A stretch of 64,000 nt of DNA from Zoogloea sp041914405 (GTDB taxonomy: Bacteria; Pseudomonadota; Gammaproteobacteria; Burkholderiales; Rhodocyclaceae): the NCBI RefSeq assembly GCF_041914405.1, contig NZ_JAYSDK010000016.1, forward strand, positions 40,583 to 104,582, read 5' to 3'. The translations under genes and the position numbers were made by a program. Below are positions 28,744 to 36,700 of the stretch, in pieces. Every line of letters starts with the position of its first letter. Positions within the stretch are counted from its first letter, which is position 1. A model generated the notes under the pieces. The model saw nothing but the letters and a program-made list of their open reading frames with translations, was not told the DNA's origin and ran no database searches.

Positions 28744-28810
28744 GGGGTGTCTTTCCGTATGGTGAGGGCGCCCGGAGGGCGCCGTGGGCCCCGGATGGCA
28801 AGGGCCAGCT

Positions 28811-29719
28811 TTAGAACAGGTCGTCGGCCGATTCGATCAGCCAGCGCGCGCGGCGGCGCATGACTTCGTTCGACAGGGCCAGCGGACTGCCCGGCGGGTC
28901 CTGGATGGCGACGGCTTGGTGGAGCAGCTCGAGGAAGGCCGCCTTGTCTCCGGCTGGTTGGGCGATGCCCTCGGCCTTGCCGACGAAGGCGCCGGCATTG
29001 CGGCCGTTGCCGAGGCGCAGGGCCTCTTCGAAATAGGCGAGGGCCTGCTCGCGGCTGCCGCCGGGGCGGGCGACCTCGAACGTGCCCATCAGGCCGGCCA
29101 GGCTGCCCTCGCCGAAGCTGGGGGCGGTGTGCCAGGCAAGTTGGGCCAGCGCGATGGCGACGGGTAGGTCGGCGACCGTGTCGGGATCGTCCTTGGATAG
29201 GGAGATCAGGCCACCCCAAGAGGCGGCGCCCCAGTAGGCGAGGGCGACGTGTTCGGGGGGGAGCCGCAGGGCAGCGCGCTGGGCCGGGTCGGCCAGGCGC
29301 TGGCGTAAGCCGGGCTGGGTTTTTTCGAGGGCGGCGAGGGCGTGGTCGCGGCCGCGCCGGTAAAGGCGGGCGGCGCGCTCGCGCAGGCGCTGGGCCGCCT
29401 TGGTGTCGGTTGCGTCGAGGCGGTCGGCCTCGAAGGCCACGAAGGCGTAGGCATACTGGGTGAAGCCACCTGCGACGGCAGCGGCCAGCGGGGCGTGGTC
29501 GGGCTGCTGCTGCAGCACCGATTCGGACAGCTTGAGGTAGAAGGCGCTGGCATCGCGGGCCAGTTCCAGGTCATCCTCGCTGGACTGGCCCTGGGCTGCC
29601 AGCTGGTCGGCAACGCCACGGACGATCAGCTGGGTCGGCGAACAGGCGCTCAGTGTGACAGCGAGCAGGAGATGAGCAACAAGGCGCGCCAGTCGGGCTG
29701 GCGTGGCGGTGATCGGCAT
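28811..29719 (-). CDS. TatT-family TRAP-associated lipoprotein
   Basis: A 302-residue lipoprotein: the signal peptide ends in the lipobox VTLSAC near residue 26. The rest is predicted all-helical with TPR-like repeats (ALAALEKTQPGLRQRL; EQALAYFEEALRLGNGRNAGAF). This matches the TatT component described for some TRAP systems, where it forms a trimer that binds the solute receptor. It is first in the operon before dctP and dctQM. The assignment rests on architecture and context. Confidence 0.75.
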   Translation of the reverse strand: MPITATPARLARLVAHLLLAVTLSACSPTQLIVRGVADQLAAQGQSSEDDLELARDASAFYLKLSESVLQQQPDHAPLAAAVAGGFTQYAYAFVAFEADRLDATDTKAAQRLRERAARLYRRGRDHALAALEKTQPGLRQRLADPAQRAALRLPPEHVALAYWGAASWGGLISLSKDDPDTVADLPVAIALAQLAWHTAPSFGEGSLAGLMGTFEVARPGGSREQALAYFEEALRLGNGRNAGAFVGKAEGIAQPAGDKAAFLELLHQAVAIQDPPGSPLALSNEVMRRRARWLIESADDLF

Positions 29720-29839
29720 GGAAGGGCGTGGGTCTGGTGGTCCGGCGCTTCGGGCCGCAAGCCCGAGACGCCGAAAAGATAGCCCGTCAATGTTGCATGG
29801 GCGTGACCACCGGGCGCACGCAGGAACATGCCGAAGGGA

Positions 29840-30511
29840 TCAGCGGATCAGCTCGGCGAGCTTTGCCTTGGGGACGTTGAGGAAGCTGCCGATGGCGGCT
29901 AGGTGTTCGTTGTGATCCTTGAGCTGGATCAGTTGCGGTTCCAGAACGTGCATGTCGAAGTGCCCGGGCCGGCTGCCATACTGCTGCACCGAGTAGCCCC
30001 AGGTGATACCGGTGTTGAACAGGCGGCCTATCGGGCCGTCGAGTTCGACCACGTAGTTGGCGAACTTGGTGTTGGTGAGTCCGGTGAATACGCCCCGCTC
30101 GAAGTTGCCGTTGATTTCCCGCGGTGTGTCGATCAGCCAGCATTCGTTCTCACCGAGCTGACGCATCTCCTGGCCGGCATAGGTGGCCGAGTGCCCACCG
30201 ATCTTCACCCCGTCACTGCCGTAAAGGCACTGCTCGAGAACGATGGCGGTGTCGTCCTCGGGATAGCGCTTGTCGATGTTCCACTCGCCAACGACGGTGT
30301 GGGCGAACAGCTGGGTGCGGGGCAGGATCAGCTGGAGCAGTCCCAGTTTGTGCTCGTGGCCTCCCTGGCGGGCGAAGCGGATCCGGAAGTCCGCGCCGTA
30401 CTGCACAGCGACGCCGGCCTCATGGGGATTGAGTTCGCGGGTGACGTAAGGCGTGATGTCGAGTGTGAAGTGATCGAGCTGGTAGTGCGCCAGCTCTCCG
30501 TAGTTGCTCAT
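29840..30511 (-). CDS. Uncharacterised protein, 223 residues
   Basis: I do not recognise this family. The ATG at 30511 is preferred because AAAGG lies about nine bases upstream; an in-frame ATG 15 bases earlier is an alternative. There is no signal peptide or hydrophobic segment, so it is probably cytosolic. The sequence is rich in aromatic residues and His (YQLDHFTLDITPYVTRELN; WGYSVQQYGSRPGHFDMHVL) and looks like a mostly beta fold. It is isolated between the TRAP operon and the phosphatase genes on the same strand. It has clear coding character and no frame breaks. Confidence 0.6.
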   Translation of the reverse strand: MSNYGELAHYQLDHFTLDITPYVTRELNPHEAGVAVQYGADFRIRFARQGGHEHKLGLLQLILPRTQLFAHTVVGEWNIDKRYPEDDTAIVLEQCLYGSDGVKIGGHSATYAGQEMRQLGENECWLIDTPREINGNFERGVFTGLTNTKFANYVVELDGPIGRLFNTGITWGYSVQQYGSRPGHFDMHVLEPQLIQLKDHNEHLAAIGSFLNVPKAKLAELIR

Positions 30512-30642
30512 GGCCGTACCTTTCATGCTTGGGTAGGGGCAATAATGCCCTGCGATGCAGCCGGACCGCTCTGTGAATTCTCTCCCTCCGCGATCCGCCT
30601 GCATCAATATATAAATAGCATTTTTTGGCACGGCCGGGGGAA

Positions 30643-31308
30643 TCAGTCGAGCAGATCTGAATATTCCTTTTGCACGTAGCCGTCGAGACGGGTCCACGGC
30701 AGCCGAGCGGGCATGGCCTCGCGGGTCGCGATCAGCGTGCTGCGACTGGTGCCCGCCGGGTTGGCCGATTCGATGCGACGCGGGTACTGCTCCTTCTCGT
30801 CCCACAACACCTGGACGCGGGTCTGTGCGGTACCGCCCTCGTACCAGCGGGTGCCGGCCGGCGCGCTGCGGTTGCTGGCCTTCATCCGCTTGAGCTGCTC
30901 CGGATCGAGCAACTGGTTTGCGGTGGTCCATTTGCCGTCGAAGCCGATGTTGGCGTAATCCACCGGGGCGATGTCGACGATCATCTTCTCGTACCCATTG
31001 ACGATGCGCACGCGCAGCTTGCCGTCCTCGCCGAGCTGCACCCAGCGGGCGGCGGCCGAGGTGTCCATGTGCTTGTGGCCCTTATCGCCGGCCTTGTGGT
31101 CCTCGGCTTCGTGAGCGTGCGGAGGCAGGATGCGCTCGACCCAGCTCTGTTTGTCGCGGCGGACCAGGCGTTCGCCGAAGCGCACGATGCGGGTCACGCC
31201 GTCGGCGCCGAGGGTGGTGATGTCGTGTTCCACCTTGAGGGCCAGGTCACCGGCGACGGCGGGGGCTGCGATGAGAATGCCCAGCAGGGCGGGAAGAAGT
31301 CGTTTCAT
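30643..31308 (-). CDS. Secreted uncharacterised protein near the alkaline phosphatases
   Basis: A 221-residue product with a signal peptide (MKRLLPALLGILIAAPAVAG) and no other hydrophobic segment, so probably periplasmic. A His/Asp/Glu-rich stretch (PPHAHEAEDHKAGDKGHKHM, residues about 63-82) could bind metal; that is inference. The rest (ERLVRRDKQSWVERI; GYEKMIVDIAPVDYANIGFDGKW) has no family I can name. The ATG at 31308 is chosen over an upstream TTG because the signal peptide starts there, though no good ribosome site is visible. It is separated from the upstream phosphatase by a terminator. Confidence 0.65.
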   Translation of the reverse strand: MKRLLPALLGILIAAPAVAGDLALKVEHDITTLGADGVTRIVRFGERLVRRDKQSWVERILPPHAHEAEDHKAGDKGHKHMDTSAAARWVQLGEDGKLRVRIVNGYEKMIVDIAPVDYANIGFDGKWTTANQLLDPEQLKRMKASNRSAPAGTRWYEGGTAQTRVQVLWDEKEQYPRRIESANPAGTSRSTLIATREAMPARLPWTRLDGYVQKEYSDLLD

Positions 31309-31347
31309 ATCGGTTTGCAATGAAGGGGGTGTTGCAGGGGTGAAATG

Positions 31348-31375
31348 AAAAAAGCCCGACCTGGAAAGGTCGGGC
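31348..31375 (-). terminator. Intrinsic terminator after the alkaline phosphatase genes
   Basis: On the minus strand GCCCGACCT pairs perfectly with AGGTCGGGC (31354-31362 with 31367-31375) around a TTCC loop, followed by a run of six T residues. It lies 55 bases after the stop of the first phosphatase gene. Confidence 0.9.
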
Positions 31376-31429
31376 GAATAGGGGCCGGATTTCGGTCCAG
31401 GGATGCCCCTTGGGATGGCTCGATCGGGA

Positions 31430-32842
31430 TCAGAGGCCGAGGGCGGACTTCACCAGGCTGAAGACCTTGGTGTTGACCATGGTGCCCTTGAAGCCGGCGT
31501 TGCCGGCGCCGCCGGCGAACAACATCACGTCGCCACCGCCGTGGGTTTCGTTGCCGACGGAGCCAAGGTTGACGCCGACTTCCTGGATGTAGTCGTCGGC
31601 GCTGGTGTCCACATTGGTCAGATCGTCGCGGACCGCCTTGCGGGGGCCGCCGCCGTTGCCGAATACCAGTGCGGTGTAGGGCTTGCTGTCGGCGGCGTTG
31701 GCCAGTACCGGCTTGCCCTGCACGGTGGTCTGTTTGATGTCGGTGACCTTGCCCAGGATGGGGTTGCCCTTGTGGGCGTAGCCGTTGATGGTCATCGTGT
31801 GATCGTGGTCGGCGGTGACGACGATCAGCGTGTTCTTCAGGTCCACCAGGCCGAGGGCGCGCTTGATGGCGTCGTCGAAGGCGATGGTGTCTTCCAGCGC
31901 GCGCTTGGCGTTGGTGCCGTGCAGCGCGTGGTCGATACGGCCGCCTTCGACCATCAGAAAGTAACCCTTGCTGTTCTTCTGCAGGATCTTGATGGCCTTC
32001 TCGGTCATGTCGGCGAGGCTGGGCTCGTCGATGTTGTTGGCGGCCTTGGCGCGATCCAGCTCGTAGTTGAGGTGGTCCTTGTTGAACAGGCCGACCAGCT
32101 TGCCGGTGGATGCCGGGTCGATGGCCTTGAAGGCGGTACCGGTGTTCACGTAGGTGTAGCCGGCGGTCTTCAGCAGGGCGGTGAGGTCCTGGCCGTCGGT
32201 GCGCTTGCCGCCGGCGGCGGTGGGCAGGAAAAACTTGGAGCCACCGCCGAGCAGCACATCCACACCGCTGCCGAGGGCCGCGTTGAACTTGCCGGAGCCC
32301 GGCACCACCTGGGCGGCGATGTCGTTCTCGCCGTCGCGATGGCAGATGTGGGAATAAGTGGCGGCCGGGGTGGCGTGGGTGATGCGGGTCGTGGTCACGG
32401 CGCCGACCGATTTGCCGGCGGCCTTGGACAGTTCCAGCAGGGTCGGCACGGCGGTGCCGTTGCCGGTGGCCGGGCAGGTGCTGTCGCCGGTGGCGCTGTT
32501 CACATACGGGGTGGCGCCGTTGTAGGCCTTGGTGTCGGCGCTCATCGACAGCACTTCGTTGTTCATCTTCACGCCGGTCATGTAGGCGGCCATCGACGGC
32601 GCGGAGTCGGTGGTCTGGGCGTCGTTGGAGTAGGTCTTGATGCGCGCAGTGCGCTTCAGAGTCTCCATCGTCAGCTGCCCGGCTTCGCCGTATTTGTAGA
32701 TGCGGCTGGCGGTAACGCTGGTTGGGCCCATGCCGTCGCCGAGGAAGAAGATGACGTTGGTGGCCTCGCCAGCGGCGAAGGCGGAGGAGGTGGCGCCGAT
32801 CAGGGCGATGGCGGCCGCGCAGGTCTTGAAGTGGGTTTTCAT
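31430..32842 (-). CDS. Alkaline phosphatase, PhoA family (paralogue 1)
   Basis: Periplasmic phosphomonoesterase of 470 residues with a signal peptide (residues 1-23, ending SSAFA). NVIFFLGDGMG holds the first metal-binding Asp, and TDSAPSMAAYMTG the nucleophile Ser. The metal-site motifs MVEGGRIDHALHG and VTADHDHTM are intact. The C-terminal HGGGDVMLFAGG contains the last histidine. It is 16 bases downstream of a close paralogue and shares its operon. GGAG precedes the ATG. It liberates phosphate from organic monoesters. Confidence 0.93.
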   Translation of the reverse strand: MKTHFKTCAAAIALIGATSSAFAAGEATNVIFFLGDGMGPTSVTASRIYKYGEAGQLTMETLKRTARIKTYSNDAQTTDSAPSMAAYMTGVKMNNEVLSMSADTKAYNGATPYVNSATGDSTCPATGNGTAVPTLLELSKAAGKSVGAVTTTRITHATPAATYSHICHRDGENDIAAQVVPGSGKFNAALGSGVDVLLGGGSKFFLPTAAGGKRTDGQDLTALLKTAGYTYVNTGTAFKAIDPASTGKLVGLFNKDHLNYELDRAKAANNIDEPSLADMTEKAIKILQKNSKGYFLMVEGGRIDHALHGTNAKRALEDTIAFDDAIKRALGLVDLKNTLIVVTADHDHTMTINGYAHKGNPILGKVTDIKQTTVQGKPVLANAADSKPYTALVFGNGGGPRKAVRDDLTNVDTSADDYIQEVGVNLGSVGNETHGGGDVMLFAGGAGNAGFKGTMVNTKVFSLVKSALGL

Positions 32843-32858
32843 CGTGGGTGAGCTCCGC

Positions 32859-34274
32859 TTACAGGCCGACCGACTGGCGGATCAGGTTGAAGACTTCGGT
32901 GTTGGTGATGACGCCGGTGAACTTGTCCGCACCGCGGCCGATGGCGCCGAGGAATACGTCGGTGCCGCCGTGGGTTTCGCTGCCGGCGGCCATTGGGATT
33001 GCGGCTTCCTGGTGGTAGCTCTTGTCGGCGACCTGCGCATCGGTGAGGGCCGTGCGGGTGGCCGGGCGGTTTTCGCCGTTGCCGAAGCCGATGATGGTGA
33101 AGGGGTTGCCGGAGCTGTCCAGGTTCAGGGCGCCGGTGACGAAGTTCTTCAGCAGGCCGAGCACGCCGGGGTTGCTGGCAGTGGTGGCGCCGGTGCGGGC
33201 GGCATAGCCGTTCAGCACGATGGTGTGGTCGTGGTCGGCGGTGACGACGATCAGGGTGTTCTTCAGGTCGGCGTCGACGGTCTTCATCTTGGCGATGGCG
33301 GTCTTGATCGCCTCATCGAAGGCCACGGTGTCCTGCAGCGCCTTCTTGGCGGTGGTCTCGTGCAGGGCGTGGTCGATGCGACCGCCTTCCACCATCAGAA
33401 AGAAGCCCTTGTCGTTCTTCGACAGGATGTCGATGGCCTTGGTGGTCATCTCGGCCAGGCTGGGCTCGACGGCCGGGTCGCGGTCGAGGTCGTAGCTCAT
33501 GTGGCTGCTGGTGAACAGGCCCACCAGCTTCTTGGTGGAACTGGCCGCGGCGGCGTCGAACTCGGTCTTGTTCTTGACGTAGGTGTAGCCCTTGGTCACG
33601 AACTCGGCGGTGAGGTCGCGGCCGTCGGTGCGCTTGCCACCGGCGGAGGCGGGCAGGAAGAACTGGCGGCCACCGCCGAGGAGGACGTCCACGCCGTCGC
33701 CGAGGGCCGTGTTGTAGCCGGCGCCGCCGGGCACGGCCTGGGCAGCGATGGTGTTTTCGGCGTCCCGGTGGCAGACGTGGGAGTAGGTGACGGCCGGGGT
33801 GGCGTGGGTGATGCGGGTGGTAGTCACTGCACCGGTGCCCCAACCCGCGGCCTTGGCCAGTTCGAGCAGGGTGGTGACGGCCTTGCCGTTGCCGGTGGTC
33901 GGACAGGTGCTGTCGGTGCCGTTCAGATAGTCCTTGCCGGTGGCGTCGAAGGCCGAGGTCTCCGCCGACATGGAGATGACTTCATTGTTCATCTTCACGC
34001 CGGTCATGTAGGCCGCCATCGACGGGGCGGAGTCGGTGACCTGCGCGTTGTTCGAATAGGTCTTGACGAAGGCGGTCTCGGGCAGCGTGTCGATGGTTAG
34101 ATCGCCGTCCTCGCCGACCTTGTAGATGCGCGCGGCGGTCAGGGTGTTGATGCCCATGCCGTCGCCGAGGAAGAAGATGACGTTCTTCGGCGCGTCATGG
34201 CTGCTGCTGTTGCCACCACAGCCGGCGAGGAGTGCCGTGGCTGCTGCGACGGCGAGGAAGACGGGTTTCAACAT
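32859..34274 (-). CDS. Alkaline phosphatase, PhoA family, lipoprotein (paralogue 2)
   Basis: A 471-residue paralogue of the neighbouring phosphatase with the same catalytic blocks (FFLGDGMGINTLTAARIY, TDSAPSMAAYMTGVKMNNEV, MVEGGRIDHALHE, VTADHDHTI, HGGTDVFLG). It differs at the N-terminus: the signal ends in the lipobox ALLAGC at about residue 19, so it should be lipid-anchored rather than soluble. GGAGG lies upstream of the ATG. The pair most likely arose by tandem duplication. No clear PhoB box was found upstream. Confidence 0.93.
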   Translation of the reverse strand: MLKPVFLAVAAATALLAGCGGNSSSHDAPKNVIFFLGDGMGINTLTAARIYKVGEDGDLTIDTLPETAFVKTYSNNAQVTDSAPSMAAYMTGVKMNNEVISMSAETSAFDATGKDYLNGTDSTCPTTGNGKAVTTLLELAKAAGWGTGAVTTTRITHATPAVTYSHVCHRDAENTIAAQAVPGGAGYNTALGDGVDVLLGGGRQFFLPASAGGKRTDGRDLTAEFVTKGYTYVKNKTEFDAAAASSTKKLVGLFTSSHMSYDLDRDPAVEPSLAEMTTKAIDILSKNDKGFFLMVEGGRIDHALHETTAKKALQDTVAFDEAIKTAIAKMKTVDADLKNTLIVVTADHDHTIVLNGYAARTGATTASNPGVLGLLKNFVTGALNLDSSGNPFTIIGFGNGENRPATRTALTDAQVADKSYHQEAAIPMAAGSETHGGTDVFLGAIGRGADKFTGVITNTEVFNLIRQSVGL

Positions 34275-34387
34275 GCTGCGGAAGCCTCCGAGGGAAAGGG
34301 ATTTGTCAAAGACGGCAAATATGGCAGTGATGTATTGCGATTACATTAAAGCCAGGTGATTGCTTCAGGGCCGGGATGCCGCTTGTA

Positions 34388-34447
34388 GGGGCGAATTCAT
34401 TCGCTCTCTGCACGCCAATCGGGTACGCGGGCGAATGAATTCGCCCC
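34388..34447. repeat. Palindromic dispersed repeat, copy 1
   Basis: GGGGCGAATTCATTCGC (34388-34404) and its exact reverse complement (34431-34447) flank a 26-base spacer. A degenerate version of the same element occurs at 61226-61290, so it is a dispersed repeat rather than a local hairpin. Confidence 0.8.
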
Positions 34448-34448
34448 C

Positions 34449-34513
34449 ACGGAGGCAACCCCACGGAGGCAACCCCACGGAGGCAACCCCACGGAGGCAA
34501 CCCCACGGAGGCA
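34449..34513. repeat. 14-base tandem repeat at the edge of an assembly gap
   Basis: The unit ACGGAGGCAACCCC is repeated perfectly about 4.6 times and runs directly into a block of N. The true copy number is unknown. It is not a CRISPR: there are no spacers. Confidence 0.9.
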
Positions 34514-34613
34514 NNNNNNNNNNNNNNNNNNNNNNNNNNNNNNNNNNNNNNNNNNNNNNNNNNNNNNNNNNNNNNNNNNNNNNNNNNNNNNNNNNNNNNN
34601 NNNNNNNNNNNNN
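34514..34613. other. Assembly gap (100 N)
   Basis: Exactly 100 N residues, the usual placeholder for a gap of unknown length, between the tandem repeat and the end of the glycerophosphodiesterase gene. Sequence content here is unknown. Confidence 0.99.
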
Positions 34614-34630
34614 ACCCCCGCAGGGGAGGC

Positions 34631-35851
34631 TCAGCGGCCCATTTCCTTCAGGTAGGCCTTGCGGGCGGCCAGCGCGGTGTCGGAGAAGTCGGAGAACACG
34701 CCGTCCACGCCGAGGCGGTAGAAGGCGAGGTATTCGTTCTGCGGATCGCCCTTGTAGTCGCTGGCGAGGCGGCGCTTTTCGTTGCGGAAGGTGTAGGGGT
34801 GGACGAACAGACCGGCCTTGTGGGCGTCGGCGATCAGCGTGGTGGCCGGCTGGCTGACGGTGTCGGCCTCGTTGATCTTGCCGTCGCCGTTGATGTCCGT
34901 CAGGTTGCCGCTGGCGTCCAGCGTGCCCTTGACGGTGATGATGTAGCGTTTCCACGGTCCGATGCCGTCGGCGTAGGTCTTGATCTCGGCGAGGCCGGCC
35001 GGGGTGACCATGGCGCTGAACAGGCGGCTGTCGCCGGCCTTGGCCCAGTCGTAGGGCTTGTCGTAGGGGACGGCGTAGGTGAGGGCGCCCGTCTTGAGGT
35101 TCACGTCATCGGCGTCGATGAGCTGGATCAACTTGGTGTTGAGGCCCTTGCTACGCATGTACTTGAGGCTGCTCGGCTCGAAGGACTGCACGAATATCGG
35201 GGCGGTCTTGCTGTTCCAGCCGGCCTTGTTGATCAGGTCGATGAGCTTGTCTTCCAGCGGCAGGCCGAGATCCCGGTGGTAGGTGGGGTTCTTGGTTTCC
35301 GGGTAAACAGCGATCGTGCGGCCGGTGGCGGCGCTCTTGGCCTTCACCAGGTCGATCAGCTCCTGGAAGGTGATGACCTTGTAGAGACCGTTGTACTGTT
35401 GCGGGCGCTCGGCATCGGTGGAGATGCCACCGAGGGTCTTGATCTCGGCCAGCGTGAAGTCGCTGGCGAACCAGCCGGTCTGGGTTTCGCCATCAACCTG
35501 AGTGGTCTTCTTGCGGGATGCGAACTCGGGGTGGTTGGCGACGTCGGTGCTGTAGGCCAGGTTGGGGTCGTGGCGGGCGATCAGCACGCCGTCCTTGGTG
35601 GAGATCAGGTCCGGCTCGACCACGTCGGCCCCCATGTCGATGGCCATGCTGTAGGCCTCTAGGGTTTCCTCCGGCAGGTAGCCTGAGGCACCACGGTGGG
35701 CGACGACGAGGGGCGCGTCGCCGTTCAGCGTCGACAGGCTGTTGCCATCGTTGGAGCCGCCGCAGGCGGACAGCAGCAGGGCGCTGCAGCAGGCCAGTGC
35801 GACGGGGGTGAGGCGGAATGAAGCGGACGGGGCGACAGCGGGCTTGAGCAT
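34631..35851 (-). CDS. glpQ: Glycerophosphodiester phosphodiesterase, lipoprotein
   Basis: Hydrolyses deacylated phospholipids to glycerol-3-phosphate and an alcohol, outside the cytoplasm. The 406-residue product has a lipoprotein signal (LLLSAC near residue 30). The GDPD TIM-barrel motifs are present: VVAHRGASGYLPEETLEAY with the catalytic His-Arg, DVVEPDLISTKDGVLIARHD with the second His, and YPETKNP near residue 187. The C-terminal GVDGVFSDF is the barrel's last strand. It belongs with the two phosphatases as an organic-phosphate scavenging set, though the gap interrupts the locus. Confidence 0.93.
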   Translation of the reverse strand: MLKPAVAPSASFRLTPVALACCSALLLSACGGSNDGNSLSTLNGDAPLVVAHRGASGYLPEETLEAYSMAIDMGADVVEPDLISTKDGVLIARHDPNLAYSTDVANHPEFASRKKTTQVDGETQTGWFASDFTLAEIKTLGGISTDAERPQQYNGLYKVITFQELIDLVKAKSAATGRTIAVYPETKNPTYHRDLGLPLEDKLIDLINKAGWNSKTAPIFVQSFEPSSLKYMRSKGLNTKLIQLIDADDVNLKTGALTYAVPYDKPYDWAKAGDSRLFSAMVTPAGLAEIKTYADGIGPWKRYIITVKGTLDASGNLTDINGDGKINEADTVSQPATTLIADAHKAGLFVHPYTFRNEKRRLASDYKGDPQNEYLAFYRLGVDGVFSDFSDTALAARKAYLKEMGR

Positions 35852-35975
35852 GGAGATCTCCGGGTAAAAGCCCGTGAAGATGCCATCCTCTTATGACGAA
35901 TTTGTTATTTTGCGGTGAGGTCGGAGGTTTTTCTGCCCATTTGTAGGCAGCACAGCAGGATGGTCGCCACCAATG

Positions 35976-36000
35976 AAAAACGGCGCCCGCAGGCGCCGTT
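35976..36000 (-). terminator. Intrinsic terminator after the phasin gene
   Basis: On the minus strand AACGGCGCC pairs with GGCGCCGTT (35979-35987 with 35992-36000) around a four-base loop and runs into TTTTT. It begins 23 bases after the phasin stop. Confidence 0.88.
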
Positions 36001-36022
36001 CTATACCAGCAGACCGATGAAA

Positions 36023-36526
36023 TTACTTCTTCGGGGTCAGCTTGGTGAAGGCTTGGAAGGCTTCGGTGGAGGCCTTGGTCATCTGCTCGTAGGCGGCACG
36101 GGCGGTGTCCATGGCGCTCTGGATGGAGCCCAGGGCGTTGTGGTCGCCGATCGGCAGGCCCTTGAAGAGCTTCTGGAAGGAGTCAACCACGTCCTGGCCG
36201 CCGCCGGTCAGCTGCTCGGTGACCATCTTGCCGACTTCGGCCTGGGTCTTGGCGGTGATTTCGGCGATCTCGCGCGCACAGGTCAGCATCTTTTCCGTGG
36301 TGCTCTGGGCGTAGGCGGTGCGCAGGTTCAGGGCTTCGGCCGGATCCTTGACGCTGGACAGGGCCTTGGCGTTGGCGACGCCTTCTTCGAACAGGGACTT
36401 GGCGGTGCCGACCTGCAGTTCCATGATGCGCTGGGAGTTCTCGATCGAGAGCTGGGCCAGGCGCATGGCGGCTTCCAGGCTCTTCTTCTGAATTTCGTTG
36501 AATTGCTGTTCTTGCTTTGTAGCCAT
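36023..36526 (-). CDS. Phasin family protein (polyhydroxyalkanoate granule surface)
   Basis: A 167-residue, almost entirely helical, amphipathic protein without a signal. The central pattern (RLAQLSIENSQRIMELQVGTA; TAYAQSTTEKMLTCAREIAE; AEVGKMVTEQL) matches the phasin family that coats PHA granules. The ATG at 36526 is chosen because GGAG lies seven bases upstream; a GTG twelve bases earlier is less likely. It has its own terminator. A CoA-transferase gene upstream on the same strand and a GntP permease fit a local link to hydroxybutyrate/PHA metabolism. Confidence 0.88.
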   Translation of the reverse strand: MATKQEQQFNEIQKKSLEAAMRLAQLSIENSQRIMELQVGTAKSLFEEGVANAKALSSVKDPAEALNLRTAYAQSTTEKMLTCAREIAEITAKTQAEVGKMVTEQLTGGGQDVVDSFQKLFKGLPIGDHNALGSIQSAMDTARAAYEQMTKASTEAFQAFTKLTPKK

Positions 36527-36667
36527 AGTTTTCTCCACACGTTGTTATTGAACAGTAAAAGCCCCAGATTGAATCCCTCCCGTGGCCTCCTGTGAAAAAC
36601 GATAGCACAGGCTCTTCCAAGGACGATGGCGAGGGTGCAAAAAATCAGCGCAGCATCGTGCATTATG

Positions 36668-36681
36668 TTGCACTGCAGCAA
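36668..36681. promoter_or_regulatory. TGCA-rich palindrome upstream of the phasin gene
   Basis: TTGCACTGCAGCAA is a near-palindrome centred on CTGCAG, within a stretch with several TGCA words. PhaR repressors of PHA genes are known to bind TGC/GCA-rich palindromes. Assignment as a PhaR site is inference; it lies about 140 bases before the phasin start. Confidence 0.3.
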
Positions 36682-36700
36682 CAGCTGTCGCGAATACCCC

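Noticed and set aside
27061..28863. 600-codon plus-strand frame across the TRAP genes
   Set aside because: Antisense to dctQM and dctP; no domain and no ribosome site.
31403..34100. Two long Gly/Val/His-rich plus-strand frames
   Set aside because: Antisense to the two alkaline phosphatases, whose catalytic motifs are clear.
34300..34360. Possible Pho box upstream of the lipoprotein phosphatase
   Set aside because: Only partial CTGTCAT-like words were found and they do not repeat at 11-base spacing.
34449..34513. Short direct repeats as a possible CRISPR
   Set aside because: Units are 14 bases and directly adjacent, with no spacers and no cas genes nearby.
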